Below are positions 34,203 through 41,560 of a DNA stretch of 64,000 nt, in pieces (position 1 is the first letter of the stretch; every line of letters starts with the position of its first letter). Source of the DNA: Burkholderiales bacterium. GTDB lineage: Bacteria; Pseudomonadota; Gammaproteobacteria; Burkholderiales; Burkholderiaceae_E. The notes beneath the pieces are model-generated. The model saw nothing but the letters and a program-made list of their open reading frames with translations. It did no database searches and was not told the DNA's origin. A program made the position numbers and the translations under genes. The DNA is taken from the NCBI GenBank assembly GCA_029977705.1, contig JAPOKJ010000012.1:1-64000 (forward strand). Reading direction: 5' to 3'.

Positions 34203-34223
34203 GAATCGGACTCACCGTGAGCC
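34203..34223. promoter_or_regulatory. Operator-like site matching the tetR palindrome
   Basis: Twelve bases, GAATCGGACTCA, are identical to the left arm and flank of the palindrome at 8774-8788. After three differing spacer bases the right arm is TGAGCC against TGAGTC. It lies 33 bases before the start of the CoA-transferase gene. A 12-base match at such a position is unlikely by chance. Control by the TetR regulator at 8789 is inferred. Confidence 0.5.
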
Positions 34224-34256
34224 GCTTCTGGCTGCGGATTTTCCGAGGAGCAGCGA

Positions 34257-35492
34257 TTGAACGAGACCTCTTCCCAGGCCCCCGGCGCAGCGGCTGTCGC
34301 CGGCAAGGGGCCCGGTCCCTTGAGCGGCGTTCGTGTGATTGAATTCACCGCCCTGATTGCCGGTCCGTCGGCGGCCCGCTACCTGTCCGATCATGGCGCC
34401 GAGGTCATCAAGATCGAACGCTTTCCGGATGGCGACGTGTCGCGCCAGACCAGCCGCCAGGGGCGCAAGCGCAGTGCCATGTTCGTTCAGCACAATGGCG
34501 GCAAGAAAGGGCTGTGTCTGGACCTGACCAGGCCCGAAGGCCTGCAGATCGCCCGCGACCTGATCTGCAAGGCCGATGTGGTCGTCGAGGCCTTCACGCC
34601 CGGGGTGATGAAGAAGCTGGGCCTGGGCTACGAGGACCTGAAGGCCCTGAACCCGCGCATCATCCTGTGTTCGATCAGCGGTTTCGGCCAGACCGGTCCG
34701 AATGCACATCGACCCGGTTATGCGCACATCGCCCACTCCATGACCGGATGGCTGGCCATCCAGTTCCTGCACCGGGATCCGCCTGAGGTACCGCGCGGCC
34801 CGGGTGTCGCGATTGCCGACGTCATGGCCGGCATTACCGCCTTCGGAGCCATCAGCGCGGCGCTGTTCCGTCGCGAGCGTACCGGGGAGGGCGAGTGGCT
34901 GGACGTGGCGCTCTTTGACAGCCTGTTCGTGGCCAACGACGACTCGGTGCAGGGTTGCCTGATCGATGGTCAGGTCAAGCCGGCCTATCACGCGGTTCAC
35001 AAGACGCTCGACGGCTACGTGACGGCCAATGTCGGGCCCGATTTCAGGGCCTGGCAGAACATCTGCGCCGCCATGGGACGGCCCGAGTTGCTGAAGGATG
35101 AACGCTTTTGCTCGCTGGCTGCGGTACAGGCGAACCAGCAGGAGGCCACGCAGGTGCTGGCGCAGTGGCTGGGCACCCTGACCAGCGAGCAGGCTGACCG
35201 TATCCTGACCGAGCATCATGTGGTGGTCGGCGTGGTCAAGACCATGCCCGAGGCGATCCGTCAGCCCCAGGTGCTGGATCGGCACCTGATCAAGCGCGTC
35301 GAAGACCCGGAACTGGGGCCGATCGACGTCATCAATTCCGCGGTCAAGTACCGTCATAGCGACGTCGGGGTTCGTGGACCGGCGCCCCTGCTCGGCCAGC
35401 ACAATGCCCAGGTCCTGCGCGACCTTCTGGGTTATGACGAGGCCCGCATCGCAGCCCTGCAGGGGGCGGGCATCCTGCGCCAGCAGTCCTGA
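34257..35492 (+). CDS. CaiB/BaiF family III CoA-transferase
   Basis: A 411-residue family III CoA-transferase, which moves CoA between carboxylic acids through an aspartyl-CoA anhydride. The catalytic Asp188 lies in VAIADVMAG. Other family segments are LSGVRVIEFTALIAGPSAARYLSDHGAEVIKIE, DLICKADVVVEAFTPGVMKKLGL and SISGFGQTGP. Translation starts at TTG (34257) with GAGGAG seven bases upstream. It stands alone. The operator-like site just upstream links it to the branched acyl-CoA operon at the left end, where it could activate the free acid. The acid itself is unknown. Confidence 0.9.
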   Translation: MNETSSQAPGAAAVAGKGPGPLSGVRVIEFTALIAGPSAARYLSDHGAEVIKIERFPDGDVSRQTSRQGRKRSAMFVQHNGGKKGLCLDLTRPEGLQIARDLICKADVVVEAFTPGVMKKLGLGYEDLKALNPRIILCSISGFGQTGPNAHRPGYAHIAHSMTGWLAIQFLHRDPPEVPRGPGVAIADVMAGITAFGAISAALFRRERTGEGEWLDVALFDSLFVANDDSVQGCLIDGQVKPAYHAVHKTLDGYVTANVGPDFRAWQNICAAMGRPELLKDERFCSLAAVQANQQEATQVLAQWLGTLTSEQADRILTEHHVVVGVVKTMPEAIRQPQVLDRHLIKRVEDPELGPIDVINSAVKYRHSDVGVRGPAPLLGQHNAQVLRDLLGYDEARIAALQGAGILRQQS

Positions 35493-35509
35493 GCGCAGGT
35501 GGGGGTACC

Positions 35510-35525
35510 GGCCGGGGCCCCGGCC
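35510..35525. terminator. 16-base perfect palindrome after the CoA-transferase gene
   Basis: GGCCGGGGCCCCGGCC is a perfect palindrome 17 bases after the stop codon. A further hairpin, CCCGCC-N6-GGCGGG, lies at 35560-35577. Neither has a T tract. Either could end the CoA-transferase transcript before panC. Confidence 0.35.
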
Positions 35526-35602
35526 CGATTGGGTAAGATCGCGGCCTTTCCCAGTCTGGCCCGCCTGGCCGGGCGGGTCCTGCTGTCCCCCGGAGCCTTG
35601 CC

Positions 35603-36436
35603 ATGGATGTGATCCATACCGTCAAGGGTTTGCGCGAACGCCTGTCGCGCGAACCGAACAATGTGTTTGTGCCCACCATGGGCAACCTGCATGAAGGTCA
35701 CCTGCAACTGGTCGAAAACGCCAAGCCGCGCGGGGCTTGCACGGTCGTCTCGATTTTCGTGAACCGGATGCAGTTCGGTCCGCGCGAGGATTTCGACAAG
35801 TATCCGCGCACCCTGCAGCAGGACTGCGACAAGCTGGCGGCCATCGGCTGCGACCTGGTCTTTGCACCTGACGAAGGTGAGATCTATCCCGAACCGCAGC
35901 AATATGCGGTCGAGCCGCCCGAGATCCAGCACATTCTCGATGGCGCGGTACGCCCCGGACATTTTCGCGGTGTGGCCACCGTGGTGCTCAAGCTGTTCAA
36001 CATGGTCCAGCCGCGTGCGGCCATCTTCGGCAAGAAGGATTACCAGCAGTGCATCGTGTTGCGCAACATGGTGCGCCAGCTGGCCCTGCCCATCGACATC
36101 ATCCTGGCTGACACGGTGCGGGCCAGCGACGGACTGGCCCTGTCATCGCGCAATGGCTATCTGACTGCCGCCGAGCGGGCCGAAGCACCTGCCCTTTATC
36201 AGGCGCTCAGCCGGGCGGTCGCCGAGCTGAAGGCCGGTGCGAAGGATTTCCAGCGCATCGAGTTGCAGCAGATGGCGATCCTGGCGGGACGGGGATGGAA
36301 GCCAGAGTACATCGCGATCCGGCGTGCCCAGGATCTCGGACAGCCCGAGGCCGGCGATGCCGACCTGGTAGTGCTGGGGGCCGCGCGGCTGGGTGTCACG
36401 CGGCTGATCGACAACATCGAGTGGCGCCTGCCCTGA
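35603..36436 (+). CDS. panC: Pantothenate synthetase (pantoate-beta-alanine ligase)
   Basis: A 277-residue PanC that joins pantoate and beta-alanine with ATP to make pantothenate, the CoA precursor. Motifs are VPTMGNLHEGHL (HxGH nucleotide motif, about 23-34), SIFVNRMQFGPREDFDKYPR, GHFRGVATVVLKLFN, FGKKDYQQ and the KMSKS-like LALSSRNGYL. Length fits the family (about 280). GGAG lies upstream of the ATG. panB and panD are not adjacent. It converges on the diguanylate cyclase gene with a 16-base gap. Confidence 0.97.
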   Translation: MDVIHTVKGLRERLSREPNNVFVPTMGNLHEGHLQLVENAKPRGACTVVSIFVNRMQFGPREDFDKYPRTLQQDCDKLAAIGCDLVFAPDEGEIYPEPQQYAVEPPEIQHILDGAVRPGHFRGVATVVLKLFNMVQPRAAIFGKKDYQQCIVLRNMVRQLALPIDIILADTVRASDGLALSSRNGYLTAAERAEAPALYQALSRAVAELKAGAKDFQRIELQQMAILAGRGWKPEYIAIRRAQDLGQPEAGDADLVVLGAARLGVTRLIDNIEWRLP

Positions 36437-36452
36437 AGCAGGCGGGGTGCGG

Positions 36453-37478
36453 TCAGACCACGCAGACGCGGTTGCGGCCGCTCTGCTTGGCCTGGTAAAG
36501 GCCACGGTCGGCACGTTCGATGAAGGCCTGCGGGGAGTCCTTGTCGTTGTACTCGGCGACGCCGCCCGAGATCGTGATGGCGCCCACCGATTCCTCGGAG
36601 TTGCGCTTCTTGATGCGGCCGCGCTCGATGGCGGTGCGGATATGGTCGGCAACAATGACGGCACCGGTGGCCTTGGTGTCCGGCAGCAGGACGATGAATT
36701 CCTCGCCGCCGTAGCGCGCCACCAGGTCGCGGCCCTTGACGTTGCCCTTGATGGCCTGCGCCACGGCGCGGATCACCTGGTCACCGAACAGGTGGCCGTA
36801 CTCGTCATTGATCTTCTTGAAGTGATCAATGTCGAACATGATGCAGGACACCGGCTTGCCGGTGCGACGGCTCTCGGCCAGAAACTGTGCCAGGGCCAGC
36901 TCATAGGCCTTGCGGTTCTTGACCTGGGTCAGGGCATCGACCAGGGCCTCGTCGCGCGCCCGTTGCAACTCGTCGGTCAGGCGCTTGATCTCGTCCTGGC
37001 TGGCATTGAGCTCGGAGCGTACCTGCACCATGGACTCGCCCAGCTGGGCGGCACTGCTGGCCATCTGGTCGACATGCTGACGCAGGTCCTCCGGTTTGAG
37101 CTCGCCAGAGATCTTCTGGCCGAAATCGGTGAGCTGGTCGTTGAAGCTGCGGGCGTTGTCGCCGGCCGAAGCCAGCTTGCCATCCAGTTCGTTGACCAGG
37201 TGGGCGATGTCGTTGCGCGCCTTGCCCAGCATCTGTTCGGCGCGATCAATGATGTGGCGCTGGTACAGATCGTAGGTGTGGGTGGACGAGAGTTTCTTGT
37301 GCGCCTTGAGGGCCGAGTCGATGTCGGTCTTCAGGTTTTCGTTGGCACCGCGTACGTAGTCGTACCAGACGGCATAGCTTTGCGGCGTGTAGTCGGCCGC
37401 ATGCTTGCTCATCATGGGCAAGGCCATGCGCAGCAATTCGGCGCTGGCTTCGTCGGTCTCGGTCGTGGATGCACTCAT
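36453..37478 (-). CDS. Diguanylate cyclase (GGDEF domain)
   Basis: A 341-residue soluble protein. An N-terminal helical region (1-80) and a long coiled coil (about 85-175) precede a GGDEF domain with active GGEEF at 257-261 (ARYGGEEFIVLLP), so it should make cyclic di-GMP. The product-inhibition I-site RxxD is altered to KGRD (Lys248, Asp251), so classical feedback inhibition may be weak or absent. The ATG at 37478 starts MSASTTET; longer in-frame starts to 37706 look non-coding. No membrane segment or known sensor domain is present. The N-terminal part resembles those of other Burkholderiales cyclases but has no named function. Confidence 0.93.
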   Translation of the reverse strand: MSASTTETDEASAELLRMALPMMSKHAADYTPQSYAVWYDYVRGANENLKTDIDSALKAHKKLSSTHTYDLYQRHIIDRAEQMLGKARNDIAHLVNELDGKLASAGDNARSFNDQLTDFGQKISGELKPEDLRQHVDQMASSAAQLGESMVQVRSELNASQDEIKRLTDELQRARDEALVDALTQVKNRKAYELALAQFLAESRRTGKPVSCIMFDIDHFKKINDEYGHLFGDQVIRAVAQAIKGNVKGRDLVARYGGEEFIVLLPDTKATGAVIVADHIRTAIERGRIKKRNSEESVGAITISGGVAEYNDKDSPQAFIERADRGLYQAKQSGRNRVCVV

Positions 37479-37815
37479 GGTTGAATCTGCTCTGGCGGTG
37501 ACTGTCGGTCGGTAATGCAGCAAGCTCCGGCAGCAAGGGCTTTTGGGGCTTGTCCTGATTTTCGGATATCCCGGCACGGAACTACAGAGAAATCCGCGTC
37601 CTTTTCGCACGGCCTGCCAAGCGGTCAAAGGCCGGGAATCAGCGGAGGTTCCTGTCGGTGCGCAGCCAGGCCGGCAGGGACCGCCCTGGTCTGGCGAATC
37701 TTGCATGTGGGCGCAGGGAAGGGTCTGTCGGCGAACCGATGGAGCACTGGCTGAACTCTAAGGCAATGAGGGGACTTGAGCCGCTCATCGTCGATTTTGT
37801 ACCGCTCGTCCTACA
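37479..37815. other. Divergent intergenic region, cyclase and MFS genes
   Basis: About 337 bases between two divergent genes, with no convincing coding sequence. A TACAAT at 37812-37817 overlaps the MFS start codon, so it is probably not a -10 box for that gene. I see no clear operator or RNA element. Confidence 0.5.
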
Positions 37816-39099
37816 ATGGACCCCGTGTCCCTTCCACCCGATGCACGCCGCCGCAGCGGCGCATGGTTCGAGGCCTTCCCGCCCTTCCTGCTGCCCCTGG
37901 TCTTCATCAACCTGACCGGCCACATGGCCTTGTCCGGAGGTCGTCTCACGGGCTCGCTGTTCGTGCTCGGCCAGGGCGCGTCCGAGTCGCTGGTCGGGGT
38001 GTTCATGGCCCTGTTCTCGGTGCTGCCGGTGATGACCTCACTGGCCATCGGACGTTGGGTGGATCGCGCCGGTGCCGTGCGCGTGATGCGTGTGGGCATT
38101 GCCCTGGTGCTGGTCGGCGCCTGGCTGCCAGTGGCCTGGTTGTCGCTGCCGATGCTGTTTGCGATGGCCATGTTCATCGGTACCGGCTTCAACGTGATGT
38201 CGGTGGCGGCGCAGCACACGGTGGGGCATCTGGCTGGTGATGCCTCGCCCTCGCAGCGCCTGGCCCATTTCGGCTGGTTTGCCATGGGCCACGCAGCCTC
38301 CAGCAGCCTGGGGCCCTTCATCTCCGGGTTGGTCATCGACGGTCTTGGTTTCCGTGCCGCCTTTGCCGCCATGGCGCTGGCCGCCTGCGTGGCCGCCTTC
38401 CTGGTGGCCACGCGCATCCGCGGCATGCCGGTGGCCCGCACCGGTGGTGCCGAAGGCGATGGCACCGCAAGCGATGGCTCGCCCGGTCAGGCCGTCGCGC
38501 GTCGCAAGCCGCATGTGCTGGACCTGCTCGCCAAGGCCCAGATGCGGCGCATCTATCTGGTCAACCTGGTGGCGGCATCGAGCTGGGACCTGTTCATCGT
38601 CATGCTGCCGGTGCTGGGCCATCGGCTGGGCTATTCGGCCTCGGTGATCGGCACGGTGTTCTCGCTCTTTGCCGTGGGTACCTTCACGGCCCGTGCCTTC
38701 ACCCCCTGGTTGTCGCGCCGCGTCACCGAGTGGATGATCATGCGCGCCGCCCTGGTGGTGATCATGCTGGTCTACCTGCTGCTGCCGCTGGCCTCGCTTG
38801 CACCGGTGCTGATGCTGCTTGGCTTCGCATTCGGCTGCGCGGTGGGCATGAGCCAGCCCAACATGCTCTCCCTGCTGCATGCCAATGCGCCGGCGGGGCG
38901 GGGTGGCGAGGCGGTCGGGCTGCGCTCGCTGCTGGGCAACGGGGTGTCGGTGCTGGTGCCGCTGCTGTTCGGTGTCGCCCTGGTCCCCTTCGGCATCGCC
39001 AGCCTGCTCTGGTGCGGCGCCGGCCTGTTCGGCCTGGGCATCTGGCCGGCCCACCGCGGCTTGCGGCATGCGCAGTCGGCTGATCGGCCGCGTGGTTGA
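37816..39099 (+). CDS. Major facilitator superfamily transporter
   Basis: A 427-residue MFS protein with twelve predicted membrane segments and a central cytoplasmic loop around residues 205-240. The loop after the second helix reads GRWVDRAGAVRVMRVG, the MFS A-motif region (usually GxLaDrxGrkxxl). The family moves small molecules with protons; no substrate can be assigned. A GTG three codons downstream (37825) is an alternative start, as no good Shine-Dalgarno site precedes the ATG. It converges on the Tas gene across a hairpin and direct repeat. Confidence 0.88.
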   Translation: MDPVSLPPDARRRSGAWFEAFPPFLLPLVFINLTGHMALSGGRLTGSLFVLGQGASESLVGVFMALFSVLPVMTSLAIGRWVDRAGAVRVMRVGIALVLVGAWLPVAWLSLPMLFAMAMFIGTGFNVMSVAAQHTVGHLAGDASPSQRLAHFGWFAMGHAASSSLGPFISGLVIDGLGFRAAFAAMALAACVAAFLVATRIRGMPVARTGGAEGDGTASDGSPGQAVARRKPHVLDLLAKAQMRRIYLVNLVAASSWDLFIVMLPVLGHRLGYSASVIGTVFSLFAVGTFTARAFTPWLSRRVTEWMIMRAALVVIMLVYLLLPLASLAPVLMLLGFAFGCAVGMSQPNMLSLLHANAPAGRGGEAVGLRSLLGNGVSVLVPLLFGVALVPFGIASLLWCGAGLFGLGIWPAHRGLRHAQSADRPRG

Positions 39100-39128
39100 A
39101 CCCTCACGCGGCTGATCGGCCGCGTGGT
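39077..39128 (+). repeat. 20-base direct repeat, period 32
   Basis: CGGCTGATCGGCCGCGTGGT occurs at 39077-39096, across the last codons of the MFS gene, and again at 39109-39128 in the intergenic gap. It looks like a recent tandem duplication of the gene end. Confidence 0.9.
39106..39125. terminator. Hairpin between convergent MFS and tas genes
   Basis: ACGCGGC, six-base loop, GCCGCGT: a perfect seven-pair stem six bases after the MFS stop. No T tract. It lies inside the second copy of the direct repeat and probably acts on both strands. Confidence 0.45.
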
Positions 39129-39132
39129 GGCC

Positions 39133-40191
39133 TCACCCGTTGAGCGGGTTGCCGTGCAGACGCTGCAAGCGGTCGATGTCCTTGAGCTGTGCGGGCTCCA
39201 GGCGCACCTCGAAAGCCTGCACGCAGGCCTGCAACTGCTCGATGCTGTTGCAACCGATGATGGTGCTGGCCACTGACGGATGGTGATAGCAATACGCCAG
39301 GCTCACCTGCGTCAGGCTCAGACCCCAGCTCCGCGACAGATCCTCGTAGGCCTGGACGATGGCGGGCAATTCCGGCCGGGCATAGCGCGGCCACTTGTCG
39401 CCGAACAGGCTCAGGCGCGCCCCGGCCGGCCGCGCGCCGCCTGCATACTTGCCCGTGAGCAGCCCAAAGGCCAGCGGCGAGTAGGCGAGCAGCCCGACCT
39501 GTTCCCGATGGCAGGTTTCGGCCAGGGTCAGATCGAACTCGCGCGCCATCAGGTTGTAGATGTTCTGGATGCTGGCGATGCGGGGCAGGCCGTGACGCTC
39601 ACTGACCTTGACGAACTCGCTCACGCCCCAGGCGGTCTCGTTGGAGACGCCGAAATGGCGCACCTTGCCGGCGCGGCGCAGACGGTCCATGGCCTCGAGC
39701 TGCTCATCGATGCTGGCACAGGGGTAGTCGTTGCGGCCATCGAAGCGGCCGTTGCCGAACAAGGGCACATTGCGCACCGGCCAGTGGATCTGGTAAAGGT
39801 CGATGTAATCGGTCTGCAGGCGTCGCAGGCTGGCCTCGCAGGCCTGTTCGAAGTCGCGGCGGGTCAGCACCCCGGCATCGGCCCGCGGGCCCTGCCGGAC
39901 CCAGTCCATGCCCCGTCCCGGGCCGGCAATCTTGGTGGCCAGGATGATGCGCTCGCGCGCCTGCCGCGCCAGCCAGCGGCCGATGATCGACTCGGTGCGG
40001 GTATAGGTTTCGGCCCGCGTGGGCACCGGATACATCTCGGCGGTATCGATGAAATGAAGGCCATGGGCCAGCGCCCAGTCCAGTTGCGCGTGGGCATCGT
40101 GCTCGGCGCATTGCTCGCCGAAGGTCATCGTGCCCAGGCAGATGCGGGGTACCTGCAGTTCGCTGCGGCCCAGGGCATGGGTGGTGATCAT
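39133..40191 (-). CDS. tas: Aldo/keto reductase, Tas-like
   Basis: A 352-residue NADP(H)-dependent aldo/keto reductase. It is close to E. coli Tas in length and in segments such as LGTMTFGEQ, IDTAEMYPVPTRAET, LQTDYIDLYQIHWP and GVSNETAWGV. The AKR catalytic tetrad is visible: Asp and Tyr in FIDTAEMY, Lys in ATKIAGP, His in QIHWP. It reduces carbonyl groups; the physiological substrate is not known. It lies 22 bases after the CrtC/AttH-like gene and may be the last gene of that minus-strand operon, though function gives no clear link. Confidence 0.92.
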   Translation of the reverse strand: MITTHALGRSELQVPRICLGTMTFGEQCAEHDAHAQLDWALAHGLHFIDTAEMYPVPTRAETYTRTESIIGRWLARQARERIILATKIAGPGRGMDWVRQGPRADAGVLTRRDFEQACEASLRRLQTDYIDLYQIHWPVRNVPLFGNGRFDGRNDYPCASIDEQLEAMDRLRRAGKVRHFGVSNETAWGVSEFVKVSERHGLPRIASIQNIYNLMAREFDLTLAETCHREQVGLLAYSPLAFGLLTGKYAGGARPAGARLSLFGDKWPRYARPELPAIVQAYEDLSRSWGLSLTQVSLAYCYHHPSVASTIIGCNSIEQLQACVQAFEVRLEPAQLKDIDRLQRLHGNPLNG

Positions 40192-40213
40192 GAGTTGTGT
40201 TGTCCTCGGTTCG

Positions 40214-41560
40214 TCATAGCTTCATGGGCGCAGCATAGCCGGTCAGCTCGAGATAGCCCTGGCCGATGCGACGCCCGCCCTCCATGACGGTGACCAGTCC
40301 TTCCCAATAAAACCCGCCGCTGCTGGCGCGGGCGTCGATCTCTTGGTCGTCGAAGGCAGCCTGCAGCTCGAGGCTGCGCGCGCCAGCCATGCCAGGTGCC
40401 TGAACCTGCAGCCGCATGGCCACCGGGTAGCGGGCTCCCGAGCGCGGGGAGCGCCACTGTCGAAGCACCTGAAAGGACAGGGCCTGCAGCCTTTGGCCCG
40501 CATCGGCCCCATCGGGCAGGCTGGCGAGCACCCGACCACTGGCATCGAACCAGCGCAGGTCGCGCCACAGGGTGGTGCTGGCCTCGTCGCCCTTGACGGG
40601 CTCGGGCACCGGCGGGGCTGCGGCCGCGGCCGGCATGCCGGCTGGATCGCGGCGACGGATGCGAAAGGCCATCAGGCTGCTGCCATCGTCCAGGTTCAGT
40701 CCGGTCCAGTCCCATCCCGAGGCCTGTTCGTCGAGAACCTCGTCGGACCATTCGTGATCCATCCAGGCGCTGCCTGTCACGGCCTGCGGGGTTTCCCGAC
40801 CGATGCCGACCTGACCGCTGACGGCCAGTTGCGGCCGGCTGTAGTAATGGCTGGCCTGGCGCGGCGAGGGCCCTTTGCGGGAATAGCCCGCCTGTCCCTG
40901 CAGCAGGGGCGGCAGCCTGCAGTCCAGTTGCAAGGCCAGATGCAGGCGTTCGCTGCGCAGGCTGAGCTGGTAACGCTCGGGCAGGTGCCGGCCGGCCTGA
41001 CTGGTGGCGTCGAGCCGTTGCAGGCGCCATCCGGGCAGGCGCAGGTCGCAATCACCGGTAGAGAAGGCGGCCAGCCTTTCGAAGCCGCTCCGCCAGAGGG
41101 CTTGTTCATGGATCAGGCGTTGCTGAGGGATCAGGCTCAGGGCGGCATGGCCCAGCATCCACTGGCCCGGATCGAGGCGGCCGGCCTGCGGCACCTGATG
41201 CGGGCTGCGGCTGCGAAAGATCGTGAACTGGAAGCCCCAGCTCGGGCTCTTGCCATCGGCAGGGGACAGCGCTCCGGTGACGTACCACCATTCGGTGCGC
41301 AGGGCGGGGTGGGCGCCATGGTCCGCCGGAAAGACCAGTCGACGAGACGGGCTCACGCTGGTGGCCGTCGGGCCATCTTCAGGCCCGCGGGCCTTGGGCG
41401 CTGCTGCCTGGGCCTGCGCGACAGGCGGGCCGGCCAGCATCAGTCCCAGGGCCCTGGGCCAGGCAGTGAGGGCGCTGCCGCCCAGCAGCAGGCGCCGCAG
41501 GCGGTCGGTGCGGCGGGCGGCCAGGGCGCGCCAGGAGGGCCGGGGCAAAGGGTTCACCAA
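40214..41560 (-). CDS. CrtC/AttH-like lipocalin-fold protein (carotenoid 1,2-hydratase family)
   Basis: A 448-residue exported protein. The N-terminus has arginine pairs (ARRTDRLRR) ahead of a hydrophobic stretch ending near VAQAQA, which could be a Tat or Sec signal. The body matches the AttH/CrtC family: HPALRTEWWYVTGAL (about 84-98), GFQFTIFRS, and WMDHEWSDEVL...GWDWTGLNLDDGSSLMAFRIR (about 265-300). An Ala/Pro-rich insert lies near 310-325. Such proteins are usually encoded beside FtsX-type ABC transporters, as here (seven-base overlap with the permease gene). The ligand is probably lipid-like; hydratase activity is not implied. Confidence 0.85.
   Translation of the reverse strand: MVNPLPRPSWRALAARRTDRLRRLLLGGSALTAWPRALGLMLAGPPVAQAQAAAPKARGPEDGPTATSVSPSRRLVFPADHGAHPALRTEWWYVTGALSPADGKSPSWGFQFTIFRSRSPHQVPQAGRLDPGQWMLGHAALSLIPQQRLIHEQALWRSGFERLAAFSTGDCDLRLPGWRLQRLDATSQAGRHLPERYQLSLRSERLHLALQLDCRLPPLLQGQAGYSRKGPSPRQASHYYSRPQLAVSGQVGIGRETPQAVTGSAWMDHEWSDEVLDEQASGWDWTGLNLDDGSSLMAFRIRRRDPAGMPAAAAAPPVPEPVKGDEASTTLWRDLRWFDASGRVLASLPDGADAGQRLQALSFQVLRQWRSPRSGARYPVAMRLQVQAPGMAGARSLELQAAFDDQEIDARASSGGFYWEGLVTVMEGGRRIGQGYLELTGYAAPMKL

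Larger units (their letters stand above)
33908..34256. other. Intergenic region upstream of the CoA-transferase gene
   Basis: About 350 bases with no convincing gene. It contains an inverted repeat CCACTT-N5-AAGTGG at 34158-34174 and the operator-like palindrome at 34209-34223. I saw no clear sigma-70 promoter. It serves divergent transcription of the patatin gene (minus) and the CoA-transferase gene (plus). Confidence 0.6.
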
